Positions 19,253 to 28,709 of a stretch of 64,000 nucleotides of DNA are shown here, one piece after another. Both the position numbers and the translations under genes were made by a program. The stretch's first letter is position 1. Each line of letters opens with the position of its first letter. This DNA comes from Thioclava sp. GXIMD2076 (lineage in GTDB: Bacteria > Pseudomonadota > Alphaproteobacteria > Rhodobacterales > Rhodobacteraceae), in contig NZ_CP149932.1 in assembly GCF_037949795.1 (NCBI RefSeq), positions 2,655,001-2,719,000 of the forward strand, read 5' to 3'. The notes beneath the pieces were generated by a model. The model was given only the letters and a program-made list of their open reading frames with translations. It was not told the DNA's origin and made no database searches.

Positions 19253-22200
19253 GTGACAAGCGATGCGAAAACCCCGTCTTTCATCGTCGGGATCGCAGCC
19301 TCCGCAGGCGGTCTGGAGGCCACATCCCTGCTGGCGCAGAACCTCCCCCGCACGCTTGATTTGGCCTATGTGCTGGCCCAGCATATGTCGCCCAGCCATA
19401 AATCCATGTTGGTTCAATTGCTTGGCCGTGAAACCACGCTGGCCGTAGTAGAAATCGAGGAACGGGCCGTGCCTGCGGCGAACACGATCCATATCCCGCC
19501 GCCCGGCCATGATGTGGTGCTGGAGAATGGCGAATTTGTGCTGCGCAGCCCCGAAGGCCATCCTGCAGCCCCCAAACCCTCTGCCGACCGTCTGTTCAAG
19601 TCGATTGCCTCGGAAGTGGGCGAGCGTTCCGTCGGGATCGTTCTCTCGGGCACGGGGTCCGATGGCAGCTATGGGGTGCAGGCCATCCGCGAGGCCGGCG
19701 GTATCACCCTCGCGCAGGAGCCCTCCAGCTCGAAATATGATTCAATGCCGGTCTCGGCGATCCGCACCGGCTGTGTCGACCTCACTCTGACGCCGCAGCA
19801 GATGGGCCAGCATCTGGCCATGATCCTTGCCCAGCCGCGCGATCTGCAGAGCCTCAAGGACATCAACGAGCATACCGGCAAGAATGCCGATCTGTTCCAG
19901 ATCCTGCTGGGCCATACGCTGGTCGATTTCCGCCAGTATAAGGAAAACACGATCAACCGACGCATCCAGCGCCGGATGATTGCCAAGGGGATCGAGAATT
20001 ATAACGACTATGTCGAGCTGTGCCGCCGCTCGGTCGACGAGGTGGAGGCGCTCTATCGCGACCTGCTGATCTCGGTCACCAATTTCTTCCGCGACCCCGA
20101 GCAGTTCATCGCGCTGCGGGATGCGCTCAACAAGAAGATCAATGACGGGGTCGAAGAGCCCCTGCGCGTCTGGATCGCAGGTTGTGCCACGGGCGAGGAA
20201 GCCTATTCCATCGCGATCCTGATTGTCGAGGCCATGGGCGGGCTCAGCAAGGTCGAGAAGGATCGGCTACAGATCTTTGCCACCGATATCGACGACCGCG
20301 CGCTGGCGATCGGGCGGCGCGGACAATATCCGGCCTCTGCCGTCACCGATATCCCGCAGGAATATCTCGCGCGCTATTTCGAGCTGGCCGAGGACCATGT
20401 GGTGGTAAAATCGAAGCTGCGCAGCTTCGTCATGTTCTCGCGGCATAATGTCTTCCAGGACGCGCCCTTCATGTCGATCAATCTCGTGTCGATCCGCAAT
20501 GTGCTGATCTATTTCGAACCCAAACTGCAGGAACGGGTCCTGACCCGCATCCAATATGCGCTCAAACAGAATGGCTATCTGTTCCTTGGCACCTCCGAGA
20601 CGACAGGGGCGCTCGAGAGCTTCTTCGTGCCGCTGAGCCAGCATGGCAAGATCCTGCGCAAACGCTCGACACGGCTCAATTCGGCAAGCACCGCGCTCAA
20701 TGGCTCGCTGCCGCCCACCAATCGCTTGCGCGCCACCTCTCCGGGTGGCTATCGCAGTGCCCCGCCCCCGCCCAATGACTGGTGGCGCTTTGATGCGCTG
20801 GCCAAGTCTGTGGTCAAGAACGGTTTCCTGACCAATCGCGACCGTTCGGTGGTGAAGATCTATGGCGACATCGCTCCCTTCGTGGAGATGCGCACGCCGA
20901 TCCATGGCGGCATGACGCTGGATGTGCTGCAAAAAGCGCTGGCCTATGAGGCCAATTCAATGGTGCTGGTGGCGCTCAAGCAGCGCGAGGCGCGCTCGGG
21001 GCAATGGCATCAGCTCGAAGGCCGTGATTTCAACACCGTGCGGATGACCGCATGGCCGATCATCGATGACAAGGTCGACGAACCGGTGGTCCTGATCGGG
21101 TTCGAGACCGAAATGCGCTCGGCCCCCGATCCGGAAAATGTCGAACGCACCGACTATCTGGATTATCTCGAAACCGAGCTGTCGCGCACCCGTGACACGC
21201 TACAGATCACCATAGAGCAGCTGCAGACATCCAATGAGGAACTCCAATCGCTCAACGAGGAGTTGCAATCCTCGAACGAGGAGTTGCAATCCACCAATGA
21301 GGAACTCGAGACCTCCAACGAAGAGCTGCAATCGACCAATGAGGAGCTGATCACCGTCAATGAGGAGCTTCTGGTCAATACCGGGCAGCTGGAGCGCACC
21401 TCGGCCGAGTTGAACGGACTGATCAAGGGCCTGCCTACGGTGATGATGATGCTCGATCAGGGGCTCCTGATCCGTCATGCCAGCCAGTCGGCCGTCCGCA
21501 CCTTCGAGGTGCGCGAGCGTGGCCATTCTCTGGGGCATCTTTCGCAATGCTATATGCCGATGGGGTATCCGCCGCTTGTGGATATCTGCTCGCAGGCGCT
21601 TCTGGACCGGCGTCCGCATTACCGGCAGTTCGAGATCGACGATCATTGCCATTCGATGACCGTATCGCCTCTGGTCACCGATAACGAGGGGCTGATCGGG
21701 TTGATCGTGCTGATCACATCGGTCGATATGACAGTGGATTCCCTTCTCAACCAGACGCTGCGCAAATTCTCCAATATCGGGACATGGCGCGTCAATCTGG
21801 CGACCGAGGAGGTGAGCTGGTCGAGCGAGACCTTCGCCATCCACGGCCTCCCCCCCGACAAGACCAAACGCAAGATGTCGGAGGCGGTGAACTTCTACCA
21901 TCCGGACGATCGCGACATAGTCAAATCGGCGATCGAGACCGCACTGACCCGCAACGAGCCCTTCCATTTCTTCGCCCGCCTCAGGCGCGGCGATGGCACG
22001 ACAGTGGTCGTGGAAAGCTCCGGCTCGACCGTGCGCAACGAGCTGGGCGAACCCATCGCCCTGATCGGCGTCTGCCGCGATTTCTCGCGCATCCAGAACG
22101 AGAACTTGTTGGTGCGCCATTACGACGAGATCACCACCGAACAGCATGTGGGCTTCTTCTCCATCGATATCATCAACAACCTGCATTACTGGAACCCGGT

Positions 22201-22459
22201 TCTGACAGAGATGCTGAACGGGAAAGATGCGGGAGCGCCCTCGCTCGACGGGCTGATCTCGCATCTGCCCACCGAGCGGCAGACGAGCCTGCGCAAGACC
22301 TTGCAGGATGCGATCCAGCAGAAAAAACCGTTCACCATCGAGGAGGTTCTGAATTTGCGTCACGGCGCCCCGCACAGATGCCAGATCCGCGGCAACATCG
22401 ATTGCAACCAAAGTGGCCAGGTGACCCATGTTTACGGCTCGATACGGGCTATCGATTAG
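19253..22459 (+). CDS. CheB-CheR-PAS fusion protein (methylesterase/methyltransferase with coiled coil)
   Basis: A 1068-aa protein. The start is the GTG at 19253 with GGAGAG ahead; an upstream in-frame TTG lacks support. Residues 8-190 form a CheB esterase with its triad intact (Ser17 in AASAGG, His44 in AQHMSPSH, Asp137 in GTGSDGSYG) but no receiver domain. About 205-480 is CheR with the SAM motif WIAGCATGEEAYSIAI. Residues about 640-720 are a heptad coiled coil, followed by two or more PAS domains to the end. No histidine kinase domain follows, unlike many relatives. There are no other chemotaxis genes nearby, so it probably signals outside classical chemotaxis; its target is unknown. Confidence 0.92.
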   Translation: MTSDAKTPSFIVGIAASAGGLEATSLLAQNLPRTLDLAYVLAQHMSPSHKSMLVQLLGRETTLAVVEIEERAVPAANTIHIPPPGHDVVLENGEFVLRSPEGHPAAPKPSADRLFKSIASEVGERSVGIVLSGTGSDGSYGVQAIREAGGITLAQEPSSSKYDSMPVSAIRTGCVDLTLTPQQMGQHLAMILAQPRDLQSLKDINEHTGKNADLFQILLGHTLVDFRQYKENTINRRIQRRMIAKGIENYNDYVELCRRSVDEVEALYRDLLISVTNFFRDPEQFIALRDALNKKINDGVEEPLRVWIAGCATGEEAYSIAILIVEAMGGLSKVEKDRLQIFATDIDDRALAIGRRGQYPASAVTDIPQEYLARYFELAEDHVVVKSKLRSFVMFSRHNVFQDAPFMSINLVSIRNVLIYFEPKLQERVLTRIQYALKQNGYLFLGTSETTGALESFFVPLSQHGKILRKRSTRLNSASTALNGSLPPTNRLRATSPGGYRSAPPPPNDWWRFDALAKSVVKNGFLTNRDRSVVKIYGDIAPFVEMRTPIHGGMTLDVLQKALAYEANSMVLVALKQREARSGQWHQLEGRDFNTVRMTAWPIIDDKVDEPVVLIGFETEMRSAPDPENVERTDYLDYLETELSRTRDTLQITIEQLQTSNEELQSLNEELQSSNEELQSTNEELETSNEELQSTNEELITVNEELLVNTGQLERTSAELNGLIKGLPTVMMMLDQGLLIRHASQSAVRTFEVRERGHSLGHLSQCYMPMGYPPLVDICSQALLDRRPHYRQFEIDDHCHSMTVSPLVTDNEGLIGLIVLITSVDMTVDSLLNQTLRKFSNIGTWRVNLATEEVSWSSETFAIHGLPPDKTKRKMSEAVNFYHPDDRDIVKSAIETALTRNEPFHFFARLRRGDGTTVVVESSGSTVRNELGEPIALIGVCRDFSRIQNENLLVRHYDEITTEQHVGFFSIDIINNLHYWNPVLTEMLNGKDAGAPSLDGLISHLPTERQTSLRKTLQDAIQQKKPFTIEEVLNLRHGAPHRCQIRGNIDCNQSGQVTHVYGSIRAID
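21227..21373 (+). repeat. Seven tandem 21-bp units coding a NEEL heptad coiled coil
   Basis: Seven consecutive 7-residue units of the form (S/T)xNEEL(Q/E/I/L) lie inside the CheB-CheR-PAS gene. This rod is typical of these fusions and links the enzyme and PAS halves. Being in phase with the gene, it is a coding repeat and not a CRISPR or mobile repeat. Confidence 0.9.
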
Positions 22460-22602
22460 GCGTTTCTTCGACAGATCGGCTAATTTCAGCCATTTGAAAG
22501 CGGCGTGATCAAAAGCCCGCTCAGAATTAATCTCTTATTAACAATTACAACCAGATGATGAGTGAAAGAAACAAAATCCATTAGACCGAAAGGATACCCG
22601 AG

Positions 22603-23283
22603 ATGGGTGCTGACGGGCAGAAAAGCCATCATGAGTTTGGGGTAGTTACTTTACACCTTCTACGCGACGATGTGACAGGCGCATGGTTTGCAGAACGGGT
22701 GGAAATGAACTTGGAGAACATGCGCAACCAGATCACGTTCCGGCAGCCGGAGCCTCTGGAAAGTGCATTTATCGCCAGTTTCGCGCAGGCACTTGCCACA
22801 CATCTCCCCACGGGTGGCGAGTTCTCGGTTTCGACCAATTCGCATAACGTGATCGAAGTGCCCGGCGCAATGCTGGGTGGGATGCGGATCATTGCCCAGC
22901 GCAGCGTGAACGGCATGCAGCGGGTTGCCGTGCGCTTCCGCAACATGGTGGGACAACTGCAGGCGATCCTGTCGATCCGCCACCGCAGCGAGGGCCAGAC
23001 GCTGACCACTCTCGAAAAGGGCGCAACGGATGCGCTTTTGTCGCTTCTGATGCCCTGCCTCGATCTGGCCCATGTGGAGATCGACACCTTCTCCGATAGC
23101 GACCTTCCCTTCAAGGTCGCGCTCCGACTTCAGGCACTGACCCAGAAGAAAGAGGATCTCGCCTTTTTCGCCCATATGCTGCGCCGCTATGTCGAAAACA
23201 CACCACAGATGATGGCGGTCGAACAAACCCAACCGGTGCTCGCGCAAGAGACCCAGACCATCCGGCTCGTCGCCAATAACTGA
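22603..23283 (+). CDS. Protein of unknown function
   Basis: A 226-aa protein I do not recognise. AAAGGA precedes the ATG. It has no signal peptide, TM segment or clear enzyme motif. The middle (about 90-150) is mixed alpha/beta with basic residues (MQRVAVRFRNMVGQ, ILSIRHRSEGQ), and a helical stretch near 170-200 is rich in Lys, Leu and Arg. It lies 143 bases after the CheB-CheR-PAS gene in the same direction, across an AT-rich gap that may hold its own promoter, and ends at a terminator. Codon use at its 5' end is more AT-rich than in its neighbours. A role alongside the sensor is only a guess from position. Confidence 0.75.
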   Translation: MGADGQKSHHEFGVVTLHLLRDDVTGAWFAERVEMNLENMRNQITFRQPEPLESAFIASFAQALATHLPTGGEFSVSTNSHNVIEVPGAMLGGMRIIAQRSVNGMQRVAVRFRNMVGQLQAILSIRHRSEGQTLTTLEKGATDALLSLLMPCLDLAHVEIDTFSDSDLPFKVALRLQALTQKKEDLAFFAHMLRRYVENTPQMMAVEQTQPVLAQETQTIRLVANN

Positions 23284-23341
23284 CCTCCCCCCACATTCCC
23301 GATCCGGGCCTGTTGTCCCGTTTTTTGTTTCCCAGTATCCG

Positions 23342-23371
23342 GCCCGTGATCGTTGATCACAGGGCTTTTTG
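23342..23371 (+). terminator. Rho-independent terminator
   Basis: An imperfect stem (GCCCGTGATC with GATCACAGGGC, small bulge, GTT loop) followed by TTTTTG closes the preceding unit. Confidence 0.7.
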
Positions 23372-23496
23372 TTTTCTCACTGCGAGAGCGACCTAGATTT
23401 CCTCCCATAAATCGCATGTCCGCGGGGTTTCCTTTCCGACCTCAAGGCGTGAGACTTGGTCAAAGACGAGTTGGTTGACTACGGGCGGAGGAAGCA

Positions 23497-24435
23497 ATGT
23501 CTGATACCAATACCATCCTGATCGGTGCGCCGGTCGATTGCGGCAAGCGCGGCAAGGGCTGCCTGATGGGTCCGGATGCCTATCGTGTCGCGGGTCTCCG
23601 CGAGATCCTGACCGAACTGGGGCGCGATGTCCGGGATCTCGGCAATCTCGGCCCCGGCCCTCTGCCCGAAGTCACCCCCGACAACGACCGTATCTACAAG
23701 ATGGCCGAAACGGTCGCGTGGACGCGGACCCTGATGGAGACCGGGCGCGAGGCGGCCAAGCTGGGCTTTCCCATCTTCATGGGCGGGGACCACGCACTGG
23801 CGATGGGCTCGGTTGCAGGAATGATCCAGCATGCCGCCGATCTGGGGCGGTCCTTCTATCTCCTCTGGCTTGATGCGCATTCCGATTTCCACAGCCCGCA
23901 AAGCTCGGGCTCGGGCAACCTGCATGGCACCCCTGTAGCCTATCTGACGGGGCGCGAGGGCTTCGAGGGGTTCCCCGTGCTCGAGCACCATCTCGAGCCC
24001 TCGCATACCTGTATGATCGGGCTGCGCTCGGTGGACCCCGCCGAGAAACACGCGCTGAAAAAGAGCCCGATCCGCCGCTATGATATGCGCGCCATCGACG
24101 AGACCGGCATCGCGAAGCCCCTGGGTGACTTTCTGGCCGAGGTCGAGGCCGCGAACGGCATGCTGCATGTCTCGCTCGATGTGGATTTCCTCGACCCTTC
24201 GATCGCGCCCGCCGTGGGCACCACCGTTCCGGGGGGCGCGACCTTCCGCGAGGCGCATCTGGTGATGGAGATGCTCCATGATAGCGGGTTGGTGACTTCG
24301 CTCGATCTGGTCGAGCTGAACCCGTTCATGGACGAGCGCGGCAAGACGGCGCAACTGATGGTGGATCTGACCGCCTCGCTTTTCGGCCGCTCGGTCTTCG
24401 ACCGCCCCACCCTCAACCATTCCCGCCGCTACTGA
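23497..24435 (+). CDS. rocF: Arginase
   Basis: A 312-aa cytoplasmic manganese enzyme hydrolysing arginine to ornithine and urea. All metal ligands are in place: His99 in GGDHALAMGS, Asp126/His128/Asp130 in DAHSDFH, and Asp228/Asp230 in SLDVDFLDP. The substrate loop SSGSGNLHG follows the second motif. GGAGGAAG precedes the ATG. It is a single-gene unit; the next gene is convergent. The set of ligands and length separate it from agmatinase with fair confidence. Confidence 0.92.
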   Translation: MSDTNTILIGAPVDCGKRGKGCLMGPDAYRVAGLREILTELGRDVRDLGNLGPGPLPEVTPDNDRIYKMAETVAWTRTLMETGREAAKLGFPIFMGGDHALAMGSVAGMIQHAADLGRSFYLLWLDAHSDFHSPQSSGSGNLHGTPVAYLTGREGFEGFPVLEHHLEPSHTCMIGLRSVDPAEKHALKKSPIRRYDMRAIDETGIAKPLGDFLAEVEAANGMLHVSLDVDFLDPSIAPAVGTTVPGGATFREAHLVMEMLHDSGLVTSLDLVELNPFMDERGKTAQLMVDLTASLFGRSVFDRPTLNHSRRY

Positions 24436-24438
24436 CGC

Positions 24439-24470
24439 AAAACGCCCCGACCGTGCAGTCGGGGCGTTTT
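24439..24470. terminator. Bidirectional terminator
   Basis: Perfect 13-base arms (AAAACGCCCCGAC / GTCGGGGCGTTTT) around a 6-base loop lie between the convergent arginase and transporter genes, with T tails on both strands. Confidence 0.92.
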
Positions 24471-24489
24471 CCGGTTCTACCAAAAGGGC

Positions 24490-25452
24490 TTAACGCAATG
24501 CGGCTTCCGGCTCCGCCTCGGCGCAATCATCTGTCATCCGCGACATGATATTGGCGACCAGCGCGCCCGAGATATTGTGCCAGACCGAGAACATGGCCGA
24601 CGGCACTGCCGCCAAGGGGGAGAAATAGGCGGTCGCAAGTGCCGCCCCCAGACCCGAATTCTGCATCCCCACCTCGATGGCGATCGCCTTGCGGCGTGCA
24701 AGGCTCATGCCGGTCATACGCCCTGCCAGATAGCCGATCAGATATCCCAGCAGGTTATGCAGCACAACGACGCCAAAGATCATCACCCCCGATTGAACGA
24801 TGGCGCCTTTGGAGGCGGCAACGACAGCCGCCACGATCAGCACGATCCCCGTAACCGAGACCAGCGGCAGTGCGGGCACAGCCGCGGTTACCAGCTTGGG
24901 CAGGAATCTCTGCGCGAGGATCCCCAGCACGAGCGGGAAAATCACCATTTTCAGGATCGACAGGAACATCGCCATCCCGTCCACCGGCAGGTGGGTCGAG
25001 GCGAAGGTGAAGACGAGGAAGGGCGTGACCACCGGTGCCAGAATCGTGGTCACGGAGGTGCAGGCCACCGACAGCGCCAGATCACCCTTGGCAAGATAGG
25101 TCATCACGTTCGACGAGGTCCCCCCCGGGCAGCAACCGACAAGGATCACACCGGCCGCCACTTCCGGCGACATCGGCACCACCAGCGTCAGCACCACTGC
25201 AATAAGCGGCATGATGACGAATTGCGACACCACACCGACCGCCACCTGCACCGGACGTTTGGCCACTTCCGCAAAATCCTGTGCCGAGATGGTCAGCCCC
25301 ATGCCGAACATGATGATCCCCAGAAGCGGCACGATAAGCCCTTTGAGCTGCACGAAAACCTCGGGGAAGGCAAAGCCCAGAACGGCAAAAAGCACAGTCC
25401 AGAACGCGAAGGTTCGCCCCACGAACTGCGAGAAGGCGGCGATTGATTTCAT
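24490..25452 (-). CDS. Bile acid:sodium symporter family (BASS) transporter
   Basis: A 320-aa inner-membrane protein with nine or ten hydrophobic segments. The start at 25452 has GAGGAAG five bases upstream; an in-frame start at 25485 lacks one. The two crossing-helix motifs of the family are present: GCCPGGTSSNV (about residue 100) and EVGMQNSGLG (about 265), which bind sodium and substrate. Bacterial members often carry 2-oxo acids such as pyruvate or pantoate-type compounds rather than bile acids. The substrate here is unknown. Confidence 0.9.
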   Translation of the reverse strand: MKSIAAFSQFVGRTFAFWTVLFAVLGFAFPEVFVQLKGLIVPLLGIIMFGMGLTISAQDFAEVAKRPVQVAVGVVSQFVIMPLIAVVLTLVVPMSPEVAAGVILVGCCPGGTSSNVMTYLAKGDLALSVACTSVTTILAPVVTPFLVFTFASTHLPVDGMAMFLSILKMVIFPLVLGILAQRFLPKLVTAAVPALPLVSVTGIVLIVAAVVAASKGAIVQSGVMIFGVVVLHNLLGYLIGYLAGRMTGMSLARRKAIAIEVGMQNSGLGAALATAYFSPLAAVPSAMFSVWHNISGALVANIMSRMTDDCAEAEPEAALR

Positions 25453-25616
25453 TTTCTTCCTCGGAATCGTAACAAGATTTCTCATTTCTGATCCTGCGGA
25501 TAATCACCTTGCTTTTGAAATTCAACCCGTCGTGGGAAAAAATGACAATTTGCCAATCATGCTTGGGAAATCCTCGGTGACATCGCCTGCGATCAGGGGC
25601 AGAAAGGGGCAACACG

Positions 25617-26606
25617 ATGAAGGAGATTGCCATGCTCGTCCTCCCCGATGATGCGCAACATGATTACCCCCTGCTGGAGGCTCTGGTCGAAGACGATGAT
25701 CTGGGCCAGATCGTCCTGACCCTTGCGCGTGCGATGGTGCCGCTTTCGGCACGGCTGGCGGCCGGAAAACTCCCCGGTGACCCGGCGGCTCTTGTGGGCG
25801 AGAATGACAGCGGGGATGCGCAGAAAGCGCTGGATGTAGGCGCGCATGACCATGTGCTGGCGGCGCTCAAGGGCGCCAATATCCGCCATGTGCTGTCCGA
25901 GGAAGCCGCCCTGCCTAGCTGTCTCGATCCGGAAGGCGATTGGGATCTGGTCATCGATCCGATCGACGGTTCGGGCTCCATCGGGATCGGTGCGCCTCTG
26001 GGGATGCTGTTTGCGATCTATCCGGCGGGCTCGGGGGATTTTCTGCGTGCGGGCCGCGAGGCGGTGGCGGCGGGCTATGCCTCTTTCGGCCATTCGCTCG
26101 ATTTCGGCTATAGTCTTGGCGATGGCGTGCATATCGCCACCTATGACGCGCAAAGCAATGCGTTCCATGTGACGCTGGCCAAGGTCATGCTGCCCGATCA
26201 GGCCAAGGTGATCGCCTATAACGCCTCGAACGAGCGCCACTGGCCTGCAGGCCTTCAGGCCTATATCAATGACCTGCGACTGGGCAAGACCGGCCCGCGC
26301 GGGCGCGATTTCAACATGCGCTGGCTGGCGGCCGCCGTGGGCGAACTTCACCGTATCATCCTGAAAGGCGGAGCATTTCTCTATCCGCAGGATGCGCGCA
26401 AGGGCTACGAGAATGGCCGTCTGCGCCTGACCTATGAGGCGGTGCCGATTGCCTTCCTGATGGAGCAGGCCGGTGGACGGGCGAGCAATGGCGCGAGAGA
26501 TATCCTCGATCTGGTGCCGAAAGAGGTGCATGAATTTGTGCCGCTGATCTTCGGTGCCTCCGAGGAGGTCGCGCTGATCGAGGACTATCTGGCGAAAAAT
26601 AACTGA
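25617..26606 (+). CDS. fbp: Fructose-1,6-bisphosphatase, class I
   Basis: A 329-aa gluconeogenic phosphatase. The metal and phosphate motif reads VIDPIDGSGSI, the class I equivalent of DPLDGSSN, with the upstream acidic SEEA. The later class I segments follow in order: RWLAAAVGELHRIILKGG, FLYPQDARKG, LRLTYEAVPIAFLMEQAGG. Two starts are possible, 25617 (AGGGG upstream) and 25632 (AAGGAG upstream); they differ by five residues. No other Calvin-cycle gene is nearby, so a role in gluconeogenesis from organic acids is more likely than in carbon fixation here. Confidence 0.88.
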   Translation: MKEIAMLVLPDDAQHDYPLLEALVEDDDLGQIVLTLARAMVPLSARLAAGKLPGDPAALVGENDSGDAQKALDVGAHDHVLAALKGANIRHVLSEEAALPSCLDPEGDWDLVIDPIDGSGSIGIGAPLGMLFAIYPAGSGDFLRAGREAVAAGYASFGHSLDFGYSLGDGVHIATYDAQSNAFHVTLAKVMLPDQAKVIAYNASNERHWPAGLQAYINDLRLGKTGPRGRDFNMRWLAAAVGELHRIILKGGAFLYPQDARKGYENGRLRLTYEAVPIAFLMEQAGGRASNGARDILDLVPKEVHEFVPLIFGASEEVALIEDYLAKNN

Positions 26607-26652
26607 CTAAAGTCAGGCACATCTCAGCTTGCGAGTTATGGATAATCACCCC

Positions 26653-26681
26653 ATGATCTCCCATGAAATGTGGGGGATCAT
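26653..26681. promoter_or_regulatory. Inverted repeat overlapping the ribosome site of a LysR gene
   Basis: ATGATCTCCCA (26653-26663) pairs 10 of 11 with TGGGGGATCAT (26671-26681), which holds the GGGGGA ribosome site and touches the ATG at 26682. It may be a regulator site or an mRNA hairpin hiding the ribosome site. Confidence 0.5.
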
Positions 26682-27575
26682 ATGGATCTGGTCGATGAAT
26701 TACGCGCTTTTGTCGCCACCGCGCAGACCCGTTCATTCACAGCCGCAGCCGATCAGTTGGGTCTGTCGAACCGGCTGACCTCGAAATATGTGGCCGCGCT
26801 CGAAACACGTCTGGGCACGCGGCTTTTCCAGCGCACTACCCGCAAGGTGGGGCTGACACCCGCGGGCGAGGATCTGATGGCGCGCGCGCCCGCCCTTCTC
26901 GACGATCTGGATCTGATGATCAGCGATATCGCCGACGGCGCGCGTGGGCTGTCGGGGCTGATCCGCATTTCGGCCCCCGTGACCTTTGGCGAGGCCTATC
27001 TGGCCGAGATGCTGGCGCGGTTCGGCGAGGCGCATCCGGATCTGAGCATCGATCTGCGGCTGAGCGACCAATTCGCGGATCTGGCGGGGGACGGGATCGA
27101 CCTTGCCTTCCGGATCGGCCAGTTGGACGCGATGGCGCTGAAATCGCGCAAGATCGGTGTGTTCGGGGTCAAGCTCGCGGCAAGCCCCGCCTATCTGGCC
27201 CGCAATGGGACCCCCGCGCGCCTTGCCGATCTGGAGAACCACAACTGCATTATCGACAATAACCGCCGCACCCCGCGCCGCTGGAGGTTTGCGAACGGGA
27301 CGATCGTCACGGTGAACGGGCGGTTTCAGGTAAACTCGGCGCGCGTGTCCTGCCGTTATGCGGAGATGGGCCTCGGTATCACCTATTGTCCGGATTTCGC
27401 GCTGCGTGACGCGCTGGATGCGGGCAGTCTGGTGGAGATTCTTCCCGAAGAGACCGGCGAGAGTTTTCCGGTCAATATCGTCTATCTCGAGGGCCAGCGC
27501 CTGCCGACCAAACTGCGCGCGCTGGTCGATTTCGCCCGCGAAGATATGAAACGCTCGGGTCTTCTGACGGTATGA
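26682..27575 (+). CDS. LysR-family transcriptional regulator
   Basis: A 297-aa regulator with an N-terminal winged HTH (about residues 4-62: LRAFVATAQTRSFTAAADQL, then LFQRTTRKVGLTPAG) and the two-lobed effector domain (about 90-290). GGGGGA precedes the start. It lies convergent to the aldo/keto reductase at 27607, separated by a terminator, and 75 bases downstream of fbp. LysR regulators usually act on a divergent neighbour; there is none here, so its target is unclear. A palindrome at its start suggests self-control. Confidence 0.92.
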   Translation: MDLVDELRAFVATAQTRSFTAAADQLGLSNRLTSKYVAALETRLGTRLFQRTTRKVGLTPAGEDLMARAPALLDDLDLMISDIADGARGLSGLIRISAPVTFGEAYLAEMLARFGEAHPDLSIDLRLSDQFADLAGDGIDLAFRIGQLDAMALKSRKIGVFGVKLAASPAYLARNGTPARLADLENHNCIIDNNRRTPRRWRFANGTIVTVNGRFQVNSARVSCRYAEMGLGITYCPDFALRDALDAGSLVEILPEETGESFPVNIVYLEGQRLPTKLRALVDFAREDMKRSGLLTV

Positions 27576-27576
27576 A

Positions 27577-27600
27577 ACGGGGCCGCAACCGGCCCCGTTC
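27577..27600. terminator. Bidirectional terminator
   Basis: Perfect 10-bp stem (AACGGGGCCG / CGGCCCCGTT) with a 4-base loop between convergent lysR and aldo/keto reductase genes. Confidence 0.85.
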
Positions 27601-27606
27601 CCGCGT

Positions 27607-28575
27607 TTAATGGGCGGCTTCGACCGCACCGGCCTCGGTCAGCGCCGTCATCTCGTCTGCGGCCAGACGCAGTTCGGCCGCTTTCACGAAACTTGCCAGC
27701 TGGCCCTCGCTGGTGGCCGAGGCGATGGGCGCTGTCACGCCATCACGCGCGATCAGCCATGCCAGCGCCACTTCGGCGGGTTTGGCCCCGTGCGCATCGG
27801 CCACCTCGGTCAGCGCCTTCACGATCGCCATGCCACGGTCGTTCATATATTTCTCGACCATGCCGCCGCGTTTGGACCCTTTAAGATCCTCGGGGCTGCG
27901 ATATTTGCCGCTCAGGAAGCCCGCTGCGAGGCTGAAATAGGTCACCACACCGATATTTTCGGCAATGCAGAGATCGCGCAGCTCGCCCTCGAACCCGTCA
28001 CGGTCATAGAGATTATATTCGGGCTGGAGCACCTGATAGGCCGGAAGCCCCTTCTCCTTGGCCGCTTTCTGTGCCGAAGACAGCAGCGCATAATCATAGT
28101 TCGACGCGCCGATGGCGCGGATCTTGCCCGCCTTCAGGAGATCCTGATAGGCGCCCAGCGTCTCTTCATGGGTCACGCTGTCATCGGGCCAGTGCGAGAA
28201 ATAGAGATCGACATGATCGGTTTTCAACCGGCCCAGCGACAGATCGATTGCCTTGGAAATCCAGTCCTTCGACAGCCCCTTCTCGCCCGGGCCGCCCATA
28301 TCGGATCCGACCTTGGTAAAGAGCGTTACCTTCTCGCGCAGGCCCGGACGGGCCGCAAACCACTTGCCGAGGATCGTCTCGGATTCGCCGCCTTTATTTC
28401 CCTCGACCCATGCGGAATACACATCGGCCGTATCGATGGTGGTGAAACCATGATCGATGAGTGCGTCAAGCATGCGGAAACTTTCGGCCTCATCCAGCGT
28501 CCAGCCGAATACATTGCCGCCGAACACGATGGGAGAGATCTCGAAACCAGTGGTGCCAAGGGATTTGGTCTTCAT
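27607..28575 (-). CDS. Aldo/keto reductase
   Basis: A 322-aa NADPH-dependent oxidoreductase of the Tas/YajO-like group. AAGGAGG stands seven bases before the ATG. The fold begins LGTTGFEISPIVFGG. The catalytic set is visible as Asp and Tyr in TIDTADVYSAW, Lys in LFTKVG and His in YFSHWPDD. The C-terminal NADPH-binding part has IASATSEGQL. It converts an aldehyde or ketone to an alcohol; the substrate is not evident. It appears monocistronic. Confidence 0.9.
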   Translation of the reverse strand: MKTKSLGTTGFEISPIVFGGNVFGWTLDEAESFRMLDALIDHGFTTIDTADVYSAWVEGNKGGESETILGKWFAARPGLREKVTLFTKVGSDMGGPGEKGLSKDWISKAIDLSLGRLKTDHVDLYFSHWPDDSVTHEETLGAYQDLLKAGKIRAIGASNYDYALLSSAQKAAKEKGLPAYQVLQPEYNLYDRDGFEGELRDLCIAENIGVVTYFSLAAGFLSGKYRSPEDLKGSKRGGMVEKYMNDRGMAIVKALTEVADAHGAKPAEVALAWLIARDGVTAPIASATSEGQLASFVKAAELRLAADEMTALTEAGAVEAAH

Positions 28576-28709
28576 GAAAGGCCTCCTTTTTCAAATTCTC
28601 CGGCGCATCCTGCGCGCCTTCGACCCATGACAGTAGGACGGCTGCAGTGCGGGAAAATGCCCGAAGCCCTGCAAACAGTATTCTCCCTCATGAAATAATG
28701 GTGAGGCCG

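Noticed and set aside
21227..21373. Tandem repeat that could look like an array
   Set aside because: Units are 21 bases, in phase with the CheB-CheR-PAS frame, and code for a coiled coil; there are no spacers.
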